DNA of 27,255 nt from DASVLX01 sp035552275. Its GTDB lineage: Bacteria > Actinomycetota > Actinomycetes > Mycobacteriales > Pseudonocardiaceae. Below the pieces are notes generated by a model. That model was not told where the DNA came from and did not search any database. It saw nothing but the letters and a program-made list of their open reading frames with translations. The translations under genes were made by a program, and so were the position numbers. The stretch covers positions 1 to 27,255 of the forward strand of contig DASZLR010000006.1 in assembly GCA_035552275.1 (NCBI GenBank), written 5' to 3'. Below are positions 6,900-14,812 of the stretch, piece after piece (position 1 is the stretch's first letter; each line of letters starts with the position of its first letter).

Positions 6900-7094
6900 G
6901 GCAACACCTCCGGTCTGGGTCCAAGGGACAGGGCGGCGGCCCGGAGGAAGCAGGGTCCGCCGCCCTTCCTGCCGGGGTACGGTCGCTTCACCACTGCACC
7001 GCCGACATCTGTAACGTATACCCCTGTTACAACAGCCGTCGATACTCCGAATGGGTGTAACGTTGACGACGACTACATCGGTTAGGGTGCGCAT
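6900..7094. promoter_or_regulatory. Divergent control region with TGTAAC operator array
   Basis: Lies between the minus-strand five-gene chain and the plus-strand XRE-DUF5753 gene. It holds an inverted repeat TGTAAC-N10-GTTACA (7010-7031) and a further TGTAACGT at 7056-7063 that repeats 7010-7017 exactly. A -10-like TATACG for the minus strand (7015-7020 read in reverse) lies inside the inverted repeat. On the plus strand TAGGGT at 7083-7088 ends 6 bases before the GTG at 7095, fitting a leaderless transcript. Such arrays are typical binding sites for dimeric HTH proteins, and the adjacent XRE protein is the obvious candidate. Confidence 0.6.
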
Positions 7095-7952
7095 GTGGCA
7101 GTACAGACCAGGGCCAAGCGCCGGTTCGGCGCACACCTTGCCGCCCTTCGCGGCCGGACGGATCTTTCGCTTGCGGCGGCAGGCAAGAAACTGCGATTGA
7201 CGGCGGTCACGCTCGGCCGCTACGAGAGCGGCGAAGTCTTGCCGCTATGGCCGACCGCGCTGTCGATCATGCATCTATACGGAGCGACAGCCGAGGATGT
7301 CGCTGCTGCTGAGGGACTGTGGGACGCGGCCAGCGACGAGCCGCCGCCGATCCGCTTGCCGACGGGAACCACCAAAGACTTCCGACGTCTGGTCAACGCT
7401 GAACGAGAAGCTGAGGCCGAATGGATGCTCGCTATGAACGCGTTGCCCGGCTTGCTTCAAACTGAAGCCCACGCGCGGGCGCTCTTGGGCGCAGGCCACC
7501 GGTTCCACTTCTCCGAAGGCCGGGTTGAGAGTGTCCTGGCCACGCGGCTGTCGCGGCAACAACGTCTGGTCGGACCGGACGCGTTGAAGCTGCACGCGCT
7601 GATTGACGAGTCAGTCATCGTCCGCCAGGTCGGTGGACCTGACGTCGCGATCGAACAGCTCACTCACCTGTTGGAGATGGGTGACCGGCCAAACGTGGTC
7701 GTGCAGATCATCCCGTTCGCGGTCGGCGCGTACGGAGCCATGGGCGGCGACTGCACCATCATCAGCTACCCGAATCCCGACGAAGGACAAGGGGTCTATC
7801 TCGATTCCGTCGGCGGTGGGGCCTGGGTGGATGATGTGAATGACGTGGGTCGCTTCACCACCATGTTCCAGGACGTCTCGGCCATGGCCCTGTCGCCAGC
7901 CAAGACGTCCAGCCTGATCCGACGACACAAAGGAGCGGCGGCGAACCAATGA
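7095..7952 (+). CDS. XRE-family regulator with DUF5753 domain
   Basis: A 285-residue actinomycete-type regulator. The N-terminal HTH (about 9-75) reads FGAHLAALRGRTDLSLAAAG, KLRLTAVTLGRYESGEVLP and ALSIMHLYGATAEDVAAAEG. From about residue 100 the DUF5753 domain follows: EAEAEWMLAMNALPGLLQTE, RLSRQQRLVGPDALKLHALI, DESVIVRQVGG, and NVVVQIIPFAVGAYGAMGGD. These proteins are usually encoded beside a DUF397 partner, as here. The start is GTG at 7095, immediately after a -10-like TAGGGT, so the mRNA is probably leaderless; an ATG at 7093 is in another frame. Its stop overlaps the next ATG (ATGA). Related pairs in Streptomyces affect development and antibiotic production; a link to the graspetide genes is inference. 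Confidence 0.93.
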   Translation: MAVQTRAKRRFGAHLAALRGRTDLSLAAAGKKLRLTAVTLGRYESGEVLPLWPTALSIMHLYGATAEDVAAAEGLWDAASDEPPPIRLPTGTTKDFRRLVNAEREAEAEWMLAMNALPGLLQTEAHARALLGAGHRFHFSEGRVESVLATRLSRQQRLVGPDALKLHALIDESVIVRQVGGPDVAIEQLTHLLEMGDRPNVVVQIIPFAVGAYGAMGGDCTIISYPNPDEGQGVYLDSVGGGAWVDDVNDVGRFTTMFQDVSAMALSPAKTSSLIRRHKGAAANQ

Positions 7953-8128
7953 CTAGCAGTAACGTATGGCGCAAGAGCAGCTACTCGAACGGCGGAACCC
8001 AGAACACCTGTGTGGAACTGGCCAACAATCTGGCCGCTGTGCGCGACAGCAAGAACCCAACCGGCCCGACTCTCCGGGTCAACCTCGGCGGACTGCTGGT
8101 GGCCATCAAGGCCGGCCAGATCAGCTAA
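7949..8128 (+). CDS. DUF397 domain protein, 59 residues
   Basis: A small protein of the DUF397 family. It shows the family pattern WRKSSYSNGG (7-16), a conserved Cys in NTCVELA (C21), then VRDSKNPTGPTLRV and a closing strand region. It overlaps the XRE-DUF5753 stop by 4 bases (ATGA, 7949-7952), so translation is coupled. In known systems DUF397 proteins act with the adjacent XRE protein as an antagonist or partner in a toxin/antitoxin-like or sigma/anti-sigma-like manner; the role here is inferred from pairing. A strong hairpin follows at 8145-8179. Confidence 0.93.
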   Translation: MTSSNVWRKSSYSNGGTQNTCVELANNLAAVRDSKNPTGPTLRVNLGGLLVAIKAGQIS

Positions 8129-8144
8129 ACGACCGCCCTGCCGC

Positions 8145-8179
8145 GATGCCCCTGCCCCGCTCGTTTGGGCGGGGGCATC
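8145..8179. terminator. Hairpin terminator between DUF397 and GNAT genes
   Basis: GATGCCCCTGCCC (8145-8157) pairs with GGGCGGGGGCATC (8167-8179): 13 pairs with one T-G wobble and a 9-base loop. There is no T tract, which is common in actinomycetes. It sits between convergent genes and can serve both. Confidence 0.7.
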
Positions 8180-8218
8180 GTTCGCACCGCGCCAATCCCG
8201 TGTAATCACGGGGCCTGA

Positions 8219-9073
8219 TCAGAACAGCACGGTGGCGTAGCGGCCGGCTTCGGCGAACCCGATCCGCTGGTAGGCGGCGCGGGCCGGATAGTTGTAGCCG
8301 TTGACGTACAGGCTCGCCGCCCGCCCCATGCCGCGCACCAGCCGCTCCACCACCGCCGCCGTGCCATGGGTCGCCAGGCCACGCCCACGCCGATCGGGTC
8401 GCGTCCACACACCCTGAATCTGCCCCACCCGCCGGCACAGCGAGCCGATCTCCGCCTTGAACACCACGTCGCCACCCTCGAACCGGGCGAACGCCCGGCC
8501 GCTGGCGATCAGCTCGGCGACCCGCGCCCGGTAACTGGCACCGCCGTCGTCGGCGCACGGATCGACACCGACCTCCTCATGGAACATCGCGACAGCGGCC
8601 GGCAGATAGCAATCCAACTCGTCCGGACGCACCAGCCGGACCAGCGGATCGGGCAGCACCGCCGGCGCGACTGACATCGCCATCAGCGGCTGGTCCGGCC
8701 GCACCTCCCGAGCCGGACCCCAGTCGCCTTCCAACTCTTCCCACAGCCCGAGCACCTGGGTGGCCGGCCCGACCAGCGACGAACACATCCGGCCACGCCG
8801 CACCGCCCGGTCCGCGAACGTGCGCAGCGCGGCCCGGTTTCCGGCCAGTGGCACCAGATTCGGACCGGCGAAACACAGGCCGGCCAGCTTGCCACTGCGC
8901 ATCGGCCGGTGATCGGTGCCCCACATCTCGCCGCCGAGCCGCCACGGCTCCAGGCCGGCGACCTCGACGCGCGCGGCGACCATGCACGAGCCCACCGGGT
9001 CGGTGTCCAGGACCGACCGCACAGCAGACAGGTCGCGGTCGCCGAGCAACCGCGCGCCACCGAGCCTCAGCAC
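8219..9073 (-). CDS. DUF4081/GNAT acetyltransferase
   Basis: A 284-residue protein with an N-terminal DUF4081-type region (about 1-140, including EPWRLGGEMWG and FAGPNLVPLAGN) and a C-terminal GNAT domain (about 145-284). The acetyl-CoA loop is TRPDRRGRGLATHG (225-237), and the closing VNGYNYPARAAYQRIGF is the usual GNAT beta6-alpha4 segment. Substrate unknown. The same gene stands next to ispG, rip1 and dxr in mycobacteria (Rv2867c as I recall), so this is core genome rather than island. Start GTG at 9073. Part of its 3' region is duplicated in deleted form at 2187-2271. Confidence 0.9.
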   Translation of the reverse strand: MLRLGGARLLGDRDLSAVRSVLDTDPVGSCMVAARVEVAGLEPWRLGGEMWGTDHRPMRSGKLAGLCFAGPNLVPLAGNRAALRTFADRAVRRGRMCSSLVGPATQVLGLWEELEGDWGPAREVRPDQPLMAMSVAPAVLPDPLVRLVRPDELDCYLPAAVAMFHEEVGVDPCADDGGASYRARVAELIASGRAFARFEGGDVVFKAEIGSLCRRVGQIQGVWTRPDRRGRGLATHGTAAVVERLVRGMGRAASLYVNGYNYPARAAYQRIGFAEAGRYATVLF

Positions 9074-9151
9074 AGGTCCAGCGTGCCAGACGGCACGCCG
9101 ACCGACCCACTCGATCGTGTGAGACGTCGGTCCCCGGACTTACGGAACCGG

Positions 9152-10318
9152 TCAGGAAACCGTGACCACCGGTTCACCGACATCCGAGTCGCCGGTTTCG
9201 CCGGCTTCCTCGGCGATCCGCATGGCCTCTTCGATCAGCGTCTCCACGATCTGGTGCTCGGGAACAGTCTTGATCACTTCGCCGCGCACGAAGATCTGTC
9301 CCTTGCCGTTGCCCGAGGCGACACCGAGATCGGCCTCGCGCGCCTCGCCCGGCCCGTTCACCACGCAGCCCATCACCGCGACCCGCAGCGGAACCTCCAT
9401 GCCCTGCAACCCGGCGGTCACCTCGTCGGCCAGCTTGTACACGTCGACCTGGGCCCGGCCACACGACGGGCAGGACACGATCTCCAGCTTGCGCGGCCGC
9501 AGGTTCAGCGACTGCAGGATCTGCGCGCCGACCTTGACCTCTTCCACCGGCGGTGCGGACAGTGACACCCGGATGGTGTCGCCGATCCCCTGCCGCAGCA
9601 GTGCGCCGAACGCCACCGCCGACTTCACGGTGCCCTGGAACGCCGGACCGGCCTCCGTGACGCCGAGGTGCAACGGATAGTCGCACTGCTCCGCCAGCAG
9701 CTCGTACGCCCGGATCATCACCACCGGGTCGTTGTGCTTCACCGAGATCTTCACGTCGTAGAAGTCGTGCTCGGCGAACAGCGACGCCTCCCACAACGCC
9801 GACTCGACCAACGCCTCCGGCGTCGCCTTGCCGTACTTGGCCAGCAGTCGGGGGTCCAGCGAGCCGGCGTTGACGCCGATCCGGATCGGCGTGCCGTGCT
9901 CCTTCGCCGCGGCCGCGATCTCCCTGACCTTGTCGTCGAACTTCTTGATGTTGCCCGGATTCACCCGCACCGCCGCACAACCGGCGTCGATGGCGGCGAA
10001 CACGTACTTGGGCTGGAAGTGGATGTCGGCGATCACCGGGATCTGCGACTTCGACGCGATCGCCGGCAGCGCGTCGGCGTCGTCCTGGGACGGACAGGCC
10101 ACTCGGACGATGTCGCAGCCGGCCGCGGTCAGTTCCGCGATCTGCTGCAGGGTGGCGTTCACATCGGCGGTCAGGGTCGTGGTCATCGACTGCACCGAGA
10201 TGGGGTGGTCGCTGCCCACCCCCACCGAGCCGACCATCAGTTGACGGGTCTTGCGTCGTTCCGACAGAACGGGCGGTGGCAGGGAAGGCATTCCCAGCAG
10301 GACACCGTCGGCGGTCAT
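9152..10318 (-). CDS. ispG: (E)-4-hydroxy-3-methylbut-2-enyl-diphosphate synthase
   Basis: Penultimate enzyme of the MEP isoprenoid pathway: reductive ring opening of 2-C-methyl-D-erythritol 2,4-cyclodiphosphate to HMBPP, using a [4Fe-4S] cluster; cytoplasmic. The product has the TIM-barrel part (HPISVQSMTTT, ADIHFQPKYVFAA, RVNPGN, IRIGVNAGSL, KISVKHND) and the cluster-binding domain with SCPSCGR (C284, C287) and VMGCVVNGPGEA (C319, E326), numbered with the GTG at 10321 as residue 1. I prefer ATG at 10318, which places GGAGG four bases upstream. It lies 43 bases after rip1 and follows dxr, also a MEP gene, in the same transcription unit. All cluster ligands are present. Confidence 0.97.
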   Translation of the reverse strand: MTADGVLLGMPSLPPPVLSERRKTRQLMVGSVGVGSDHPISVQSMTTTLTADVNATLQQIAELTAAGCDIVRVACPSQDDADALPAIASKSQIPVIADIHFQPKYVFAAIDAGCAAVRVNPGNIKKFDDKVREIAAAAKEHGTPIRIGVNAGSLDPRLLAKYGKATPEALVESALWEASLFAEHDFYDVKISVKHNDPVVMIRAYELLAEQCDYPLHLGVTEAGPAFQGTVKSAVAFGALLRQGIGDTIRVSLSAPPVEEVKVGAQILQSLNLRPRKLEIVSCPSCGRAQVDVYKLADEVTAGLQGMEVPLRVAVMGCVVNGPGEAREADLGVASGNGKGQIFVRGEVIKTVPEHQIVETLIEEAMRIAEEAGETGDSDVGEPVVTVS

Positions 10319-10361
10319 CACACCTCCAGGGTCGGCACTGGCCGCACGGGCCCTGAGGTGA

Positions 10362-11588
10362 TCATTGGCCCGGCAGCCGGATCGGGTTAACGATATCCGC
10401 GGTGACGGTCAACAGCATCAGGGCGCCGCCCAGGAAAACCACTACCAGGGTCAGCGGAGCCAGTTTCGTGTAGTCCACCGGGCCGCCGGCCGGCCGACCG
10501 GCCAACCGCCGGAACCAGTCACGTGCCCGCTCGTAGAGGGCCACCGCGATGTGGCCACCATCCAACGGTAGCAGCGGCAACAGGTTGAACACCCCGAGGA
10601 AGAACTGGAGGGTGGCGAACAGACCCCAGAACACCGACCACAGGCCGCTCTGCACCGCCTGGCCGCCCAACTCGCTGGCGCCGACCACGCTGATCGGGCC
10701 GGTCGGGTCGCGCGGCTGGCCGCCGATCGCCTTCAGCAGATCCGGAATCCGGTTCGGCAGGTTCCCCAGGCCCTGCCAGACGTCGGCGAAGATCTGCCCG
10801 GTGCCGGTGATCGTGCCGCCGAACGCCGAAACCGGGCCATAGTGCAGGTACTGGGCCATCGCCACGCCGACCGCGCCGACCGGGGCCAGCGTCGGCTTGG
10901 CCGACTGGGCCTCACCGACCGGCAGTTCCAGCGCGGTGGCGATGTCGACTTTCAGGGTGACCGGCTTGCCGTTGCGCTCCACCACGAACGTCGCCGGCCC
11001 GTGCAGCTTCTGGGTGATCGACTTCACCGCGTCGTAGGTCGGCGTGGGCTGCCCGTTGATCGAGGTCACCAGATCGCCCGGCTGGATGCCGCCGGCCTTG
11101 GCCGGCATCGGGTCGCCGGGCTTGCACGTCGGCTGGTTGACCGTGCTGCCGCTGACCGACCAGTTCGACACGCAGGTGAGCGAGTCCACCAGCGGCTTGT
11201 CGGAGTTGTTGGGCAGCCCCATAACCAAGGCCATCAGATACAGCACGATGAAGCCGAGGATGAAGTGGGTCACCGAGCCGGAGGCGAGCACCACGACCCG
11301 CTTCCACAGCGGGAAGCGCCACATCGCCCGCGGTTTCTCGGCTTCGGTCACCTCGTCCAGGGCGGTCATGCCGGCGATGTCGCAGAACCCGCCGGCCGGA
11401 ATCGCCTTGAGCCCGTACTCGGTCTCGCCGCGCCGGAACGAGAAGATCTTCGGCCCGAAGCCGATGTAGTAGCGGCGGACCTTCATCCCGAACGCCTTGG
11501 CGGTCAGCATGTGCCCGGCCTCGTGTAGCGCCACCGCCAGCCCGATACCGAGGGCGAAGAGCACCACTCCGATGATGAACGCGAGCAC
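10362..11588 (-). CDS. rip1: Site-2 intramembrane metalloprotease (RseP/Rip1 type)
   Basis: Membrane-embedded zinc protease that cleaves transmembrane substrates such as anti-sigma factors; in M. tuberculosis the orthologue is Rip1. The 408-residue product has HEAGH in the first membrane helix (H22, E23, H26), the GFGPKIFSF strand, an extracytoplasmic PDZ domain (about 155-235, GGIQPGDLVTSINGQ) and the third zinc ligand D343 in FNLLPLLPLDGGH, plus a last helix near 385-400. C139 and C155 flank a loop before the PDZ domain and could form a disulfide. The start is GTG at 11588, one base after the dxr stop, so translation is coupled. Confidence 0.95.
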   Translation of the reverse strand: MLAFIIGVVLFALGIGLAVALHEAGHMLTAKAFGMKVRRYYIGFGPKIFSFRRGETEYGLKAIPAGGFCDIAGMTALDEVTEAEKPRAMWRFPLWKRVVVLASGSVTHFILGFIVLYLMALVMGLPNNSDKPLVDSLTCVSNWSVSGSTVNQPTCKPGDPMPAKAGGIQPGDLVTSINGQPTPTYDAVKSITQKLHGPATFVVERNGKPVTLKVDIATALELPVGEAQSAKPTLAPVGAVGVAMAQYLHYGPVSAFGGTITGTGQIFADVWQGLGNLPNRIPDLLKAIGGQPRDPTGPISVVGASELGGQAVQSGLWSVFWGLFATLQFFLGVFNLLPLLPLDGGHIAVALYERARDWFRRLAGRPAGGPVDYTKLAPLTLVVVFLGGALMLLTVTADIVNPIRLPGQ

Positions 11589-11589
11589 G

Positions 11590-12792
11590 TCAGTCCTTTC
11601 CGGCTGTTCCGACAGCGGCGAGATGTGAGCGGGACCGGGTGCGCGCCCACGCTTCGGCGGCCAGCACGTCCTCGACGCCGGCCGGCTCCCGGCCCCATTC
11701 GCCCGCGTCGTCCAGCACCCGGCGCACGGTGTCCACGATGGCGGTGAAGGTGGTGCCGCCGTCGAGGAACGCGTAGACCGCTTCCTCGTTGGCCGCGTTG
11801 AACACCGCCGGCAGGCAGCCGCCCGCCTCGCCGGCCTGCCTGGCCAGCCCGACCGCCGGGAAGGTCAGCTCGTCCAGCGGCTCGAACGTCCAGGCCGAAG
11901 CCGCGTCGAACGTGCACGGCCGGGCCGCGTGCGGGACCCGGTTCGGCCAGCCCAGCGCCAGGGAGATCGGCAGCCGCATGTCCGGCGGGCTGGCCTGGGC
12001 GAGCGTGGAGCCGTCGGCGAAGGTGACCATCGAGTGCACGATCGACTGCGGGTGCACCACCACGTCGATCCGGTCGTAGGGCACGCCGAACAGCAGGTGC
12101 GCCTCGATCAGCTCCAGTCCCTTGTTCATCAGGCTGGCCGAGTTGATCGTCACCACCGGCCCCATCGACCAGGTGGGGTGCGCCAGCGCCGACTCGACGG
12201 TGACATCGGCCAGCTCGTCGCGGGTGCGACCGCGGAACGGGCCGCCGGACGCGGTGAGCACGAGTTTGGCGACCTCGGCTTCCCGGCCGCCGCGCAGGCA
12301 CTGGGCGAGCGCCGAGTGTTCGGAGTCGACCGGCACGATCTGGCCGGGCCGGGCCGCCTTGGTCACCAGCGGTCCGCCGGCCACCAGCGATTCCTTGTTG
12401 GCCAGCGCCAGCGTCGCGCCGGTGGCCAACGCGCGGAGGGTGGGGGCGAGTCCGCGTGAGCCGTCGATGCCGTTGAGCACGATGTCGGCCTCGGCGGCAT
12501 CGATCAGCTCGGCGACCGCGTCCGGGCCGGCGAAGATCACCGGTTGGCGGGCGCCGGCCGGCAGCGCGGCGCGGATCTCCTCAGCCGCGCCGACCCGGCT
12601 GACGGACACGAACGGCACGTCGAACCGGCGGATCTGCTCGGCCAGCGCGGCCGGGTCCTTGCCGCCGGCGGCGATCCCGGCGACCGCGAACGCGTCCGGG
12701 TTCGCGGCGATGACGTCCAGGGCCTGGGTGCCGATCGACCCGGTCGAGCCGAGGATGAGCACCCGCCGTTGGGTGACTGCGGAATGTTCCAT
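11590..12792 (-). CDS. dxr: 1-deoxy-D-xylulose 5-phosphate reductoisomerase
   Basis: Second enzyme of the MEP pathway: converts DXP to MEP with NADPH and a divalent metal; target of fosmidomycin. The 400-residue product starts MEHSAVTQRRVLILGSTGSI with the NADPH loop GSTGSIG (15-21). NKES (132-135) precedes the metal ligands D156 and E158 in VPVDSEHS, and E227 lies in MNKGLELIEAH; HPTWSMG forms the substrate flap. The frame is open far upstream to 13221, but family length and the first beta strand place the start at ATG 12792. It is the first gene of the unit dxr-rip1-ispG and is divergent from the DUF2631 gene across 190 bases. Confidence 0.97.
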   Translation of the reverse strand: MEHSAVTQRRVLILGSTGSIGTQALDVIAANPDAFAVAGIAAGGKDPAALAEQIRRFDVPFVSVSRVGAAEEIRAALPAGARQPVIFAGPDAVAELIDAAEADIVLNGIDGSRGLAPTLRALATGATLALANKESLVAGGPLVTKAARPGQIVPVDSEHSALAQCLRGGREAEVAKLVLTASGGPFRGRTRDELADVTVESALAHPTWSMGPVVTINSASLMNKGLELIEAHLLFGVPYDRIDVVVHPQSIVHSMVTFADGSTLAQASPPDMRLPISLALGWPNRVPHAARPCTFDAASAWTFEPLDELTFPAVGLARQAGEAGGCLPAVFNAANEEAVYAFLDGGTTFTAIVDTVRRVLDDAGEWGREPAGVEDVLAAEAWARTRSRSHLAAVGTAGKD

Positions 12793-12982
12793 TGGCGACC
12801 ATTCTTCCCGAACGGCCTGAACGTGGTGTGAGACGCGGTCCCCATGGAGCGAATGGGGGGCGTCGACGGAGCGCCGGTGTCCGAAATCACCACGTGGGGC
12901 GGGTGTGCGACGATGTCGTCCTCGGTAGTCTTCCCCGGCTGGTCGCACCGAGTTTCGTCGGATGGAGTTGAGGAGCGTGGCG

Positions 12983-13252
12983 GTGTCTTCGGGTTCTCGT
13001 TCGGAACTGGCGAAGCGTCCCGCGAACGCCGTGGACCCGCACGACGAGCCGTCGGTCGAGTGGGGTTGGCACGGCTCCTTCCCTCGCGCCACCCAGATCG
13101 CGGGCTGGTTCACCGCCGCGGTGATGTTCCTGATGCTGATCGGCAACCAGATCGGCCACGTCGAGGACATCTTCCTGGTGATCACCGGCACCACCCTGGT
13201 GATCGGGCTGCTGATCGACATCGCCCGCCGTCGCCGCGCCTGGCGGCGCTGA
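12983..13252 (+). CDS. DUF2631 small membrane protein
   Basis: About 89 residues. The N-terminal cytoplasmic part ends in VDPHDEPSVEWGWHGSFPRA, the recognisable DUF2631 stretch, followed by two membrane helices (IAGWFTAAVMFLMLIGNQIG and IFLVITGTTLVIGLLIDIA) and a basic RRRRAWRR end. Function unknown; the family is confined to actinobacteria as far as I know. I choose GTG at 12983 because GAGGAG lies 7 bases upstream; ATG at 12962 is also possible and would add seven residues. Confidence 0.85.
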   Translation: MSSGSRSELAKRPANAVDPHDEPSVEWGWHGSFPRATQIAGWFTAAVMFLMLIGNQIGHVEDIFLVITGTTLVIGLLIDIARRRRAWRR

Positions 13253-13277
13253 ACGCATCCAGTGCCACACTGGTCCT

Positions 13278-13829
13278 ATGGCATCGGTGGGGGCGACTGC
13301 GCCGCGACAGCGTCGACAGAGCGGCCAACAGGGCGACCGGGTTGATCGGGGCGGACCGTTCGGCCACAGATTCAGTCAACGCTTCACCACGGCGATGGCG
13401 GCCGTCGTTCGGCGGCTGCCGTTCGGCCTGTCCAGGATCGTCGCCCCCAGCCTGCTCGGCTTCGCCCTCGTCAACGGTGTCTGCTTCGCCATCGACATGG
13501 CGTTGTTGACTCTGCTACACGGCGTCTTCCGCTGGCCGCTGCCGTTGGCCATCACGATCGGCTATCTCACGGCGTTCGGGCTGAGCTTCACCCTCAACCG
13601 CGCCCTCAACTTCCGCTCGCACGCGCCGCTGGGCCCGCAGCTCGCGGTGTACCTGATCGTCGTCGCGATCAACTATCTGGTCTGGATTCTCGGCATCGGC
13701 GCCGGCCTGGCCGCGCTCGGCGTCGAATACCACCTCGCCCGGACCGTGGCCGGCATCTGCGAGGCCGGCTACATGTATGCCGCGATGCGCTGGGTGGTGT
13801 TCCGCGACGTCCGCCGGCACGAGCCATAG
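13278..13829 (+). CDS. GtrA-like integral membrane protein
   Basis: A 183-residue protein with a polar N-terminal 45 residues followed by four membrane helices: VAPSLLGFALVNGVCFAIDM, LPLAITIGYLTAFGLSFTLN, QLAVYLIVVAINYLVWILGI, and the last around VAGICEAGYMYAAMRWVVF. The LNRALNFRS motif after helix 2 is the family hallmark. GtrA proteins are linked to moving polyprenyl-linked sugars across the membrane for cell-wall or O-antigen glycosylation. ATG at 13278 is the longest start; ATG at 13395 would remove most of the polar N terminus. No glycosyltransferase gene lies beside it. Confidence 0.85.
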   Translation: MASVGATAPRQRRQSGQQGDRVDRGGPFGHRFSQRFTTAMAAVVRRLPFGLSRIVAPSLLGFALVNGVCFAIDMALLTLLHGVFRWPLPLAITIGYLTAFGLSFTLNRALNFRSHAPLGPQLAVYLIVVAINYLVWILGIGAGLAALGVEYHLARTVAGICEAGYMYAAMRWVVFRDVRRHEP

Positions 13830-13858
13830 TTTCGCCAGCGCGAGTTCATTGGCGAAAC
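13829..13858. terminator. Hairpin between convergent gtrA-like and lysR-like genes
   Basis: GTTTCGCCA (13829-13837) and TGGCGAAAC (13850-13858) form a perfect 9-pair stem with a 12-base loop, beginning right at the GtrA stop codon and 10 bases before the end of the LysR gene. AT-containing and short, it can end both transcripts. Confidence 0.6.
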
Positions 13859-13867
13859 CAGGTACGG

Positions 13868-14707
13868 CTAGAGACGGGTCGCGGCCCGGACGAGCCCCGC
13901 GACGGCGCGGGACCGGCTGTGCGGTGGCCACGCGATCACCGTCGTCACGGTCGGCGCGTCGAGCACCGGCACGGCGGCGAGGTCGTCGCGTAGGTGGGCG
14001 CGGACCGACTCCGGCAGGACCGCCGAAGCCCGGCCGAGGGCGATCAACTGGAGCAGCTGCGTGTGGTCTCGAACCGGCGGACCGGGACCGTTCGGGTACG
14101 TGCCGTCCGGCAGGGGCCAGCGCGGCATCGGCAGGTCGGTGACGTCGGCGATCCGCACCTGAGTCTGGCCGGTGAGCGGATGCCCGGCCGGCAGGACCAC
14201 CACCTGGCCCTCCGTGCGCAGCTCCTCGGTGTCGAACCCGGCCGTCGTGTCGAACGGCCGGTGCAGCAGCGCCACGTCGGCCCGCCCGTCGCGCAGCCGT
14301 CGTTCCTGTTCACCGGGCCCGCACAGCAGGACGTCGACGGTGACGGCGTCGGGTTCGGCGGCGTAGGCGTCCAGTATTTTCGCCAGCAGTTCGTTGGACG
14401 CGCCGGCCTTCGTGACGAGGACCACGCCGGCGTGGCCGGTCGCGGCGAGCGCGGCTCGGCGGGTGCGGCGGTCAGCCGCCTCGACCGCGTCCAGCGCCGC
14501 CCGGCCCTCCCGCAGCAGGACCAACCCGGCTTCGGTCAGCGCGACCGCGCGGCTGGTGCGTTCCAGCAGCGCCGCCCCGAGGCGCCGTTCGAGCTGGCGG
14601 ATCGCCCGCGACAGCGGCGGCTGCGCGATCCCGAGCCGCTGTGCCGCCCGTCCGAAATGCAGTTCTTCGGCGACGGCGACGAAGTACCGCAGCTCCCGCG
14701 TCTCCAC
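13868..14707 (-). CDS. LysR-family transcriptional regulator
   Basis: A 279-residue LysR protein. The N-terminal winged helix (about 1-60) reads VETRELRYFVAVAEELHFGR, AAQRLGIAQPPLSRAIRQLE and RRLGAALLERTSRAVALTEA; a linker helix follows (LLREGRAALDAVEAADRRTR). The rest is the periplasmic-binding-protein-like effector domain. Start GTG at 14707, where the family alignment begins, although the frame is open upstream. It diverges from an SDR gene 105 bases away with a palindrome between them, the standard LysR arrangement, so it probably controls the SDR gene and itself. Effector unknown. Confidence 0.93.
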   Translation of the reverse strand: METRELRYFVAVAEELHFGRAAQRLGIAQPPLSRAIRQLERRLGAALLERTSRAVALTEAGLVLLREGRAALDAVEAADRRTRRAALAATGHAGVVLVTKAGASNELLAKILDAYAAEPDAVTVDVLLCGPGEQERRLRDGRADVALLHRPFDTTAGFDTEELRTEGQVVVLPAGHPLTGQTQVRIADVTDLPMPRWPLPDGTYPNGPGPPVRDHTQLLQLIALGRASAVLPESVRAHLRDDLAAVPVLDAPTVTTVIAWPPHSRSRAVAGLVRAATRL

Positions 14708-14737
14708 GCCGCCACGGTACCCGGCCCCGACCGCGAT

Positions 14738-14756
14738 CGATACCCGCGCGGTATCG
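14738..14756. promoter_or_regulatory. Palindromic LysR-type operator
   Basis: CGATACC-CGCGC-GGTATCG is a perfect 7-5-7 inverted repeat containing a T-N11-A core (TACCCGCGCGGTA), the known LysR box. It lies in the 105-base gap between divergent lysR-like and SDR genes, 31 bases upstream of the lysR GTG and 57 bases upstream of the SDR ATG. Confidence 0.75.
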
Positions 14757-14812
14757 CTGCCCACCGAATCGGTGTTGGCGGCTCCGCTGGGGCCGGGGAC
14801 ACGATTGGCCGT

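Noticed and set aside
9145..9175. GAACCGGT/ACCGGTTC inverted repeat at the ispG end
   Set aside because: Partly within the ispG coding end and only 8 pairs with a 15-base loop; too weak to call a terminator.
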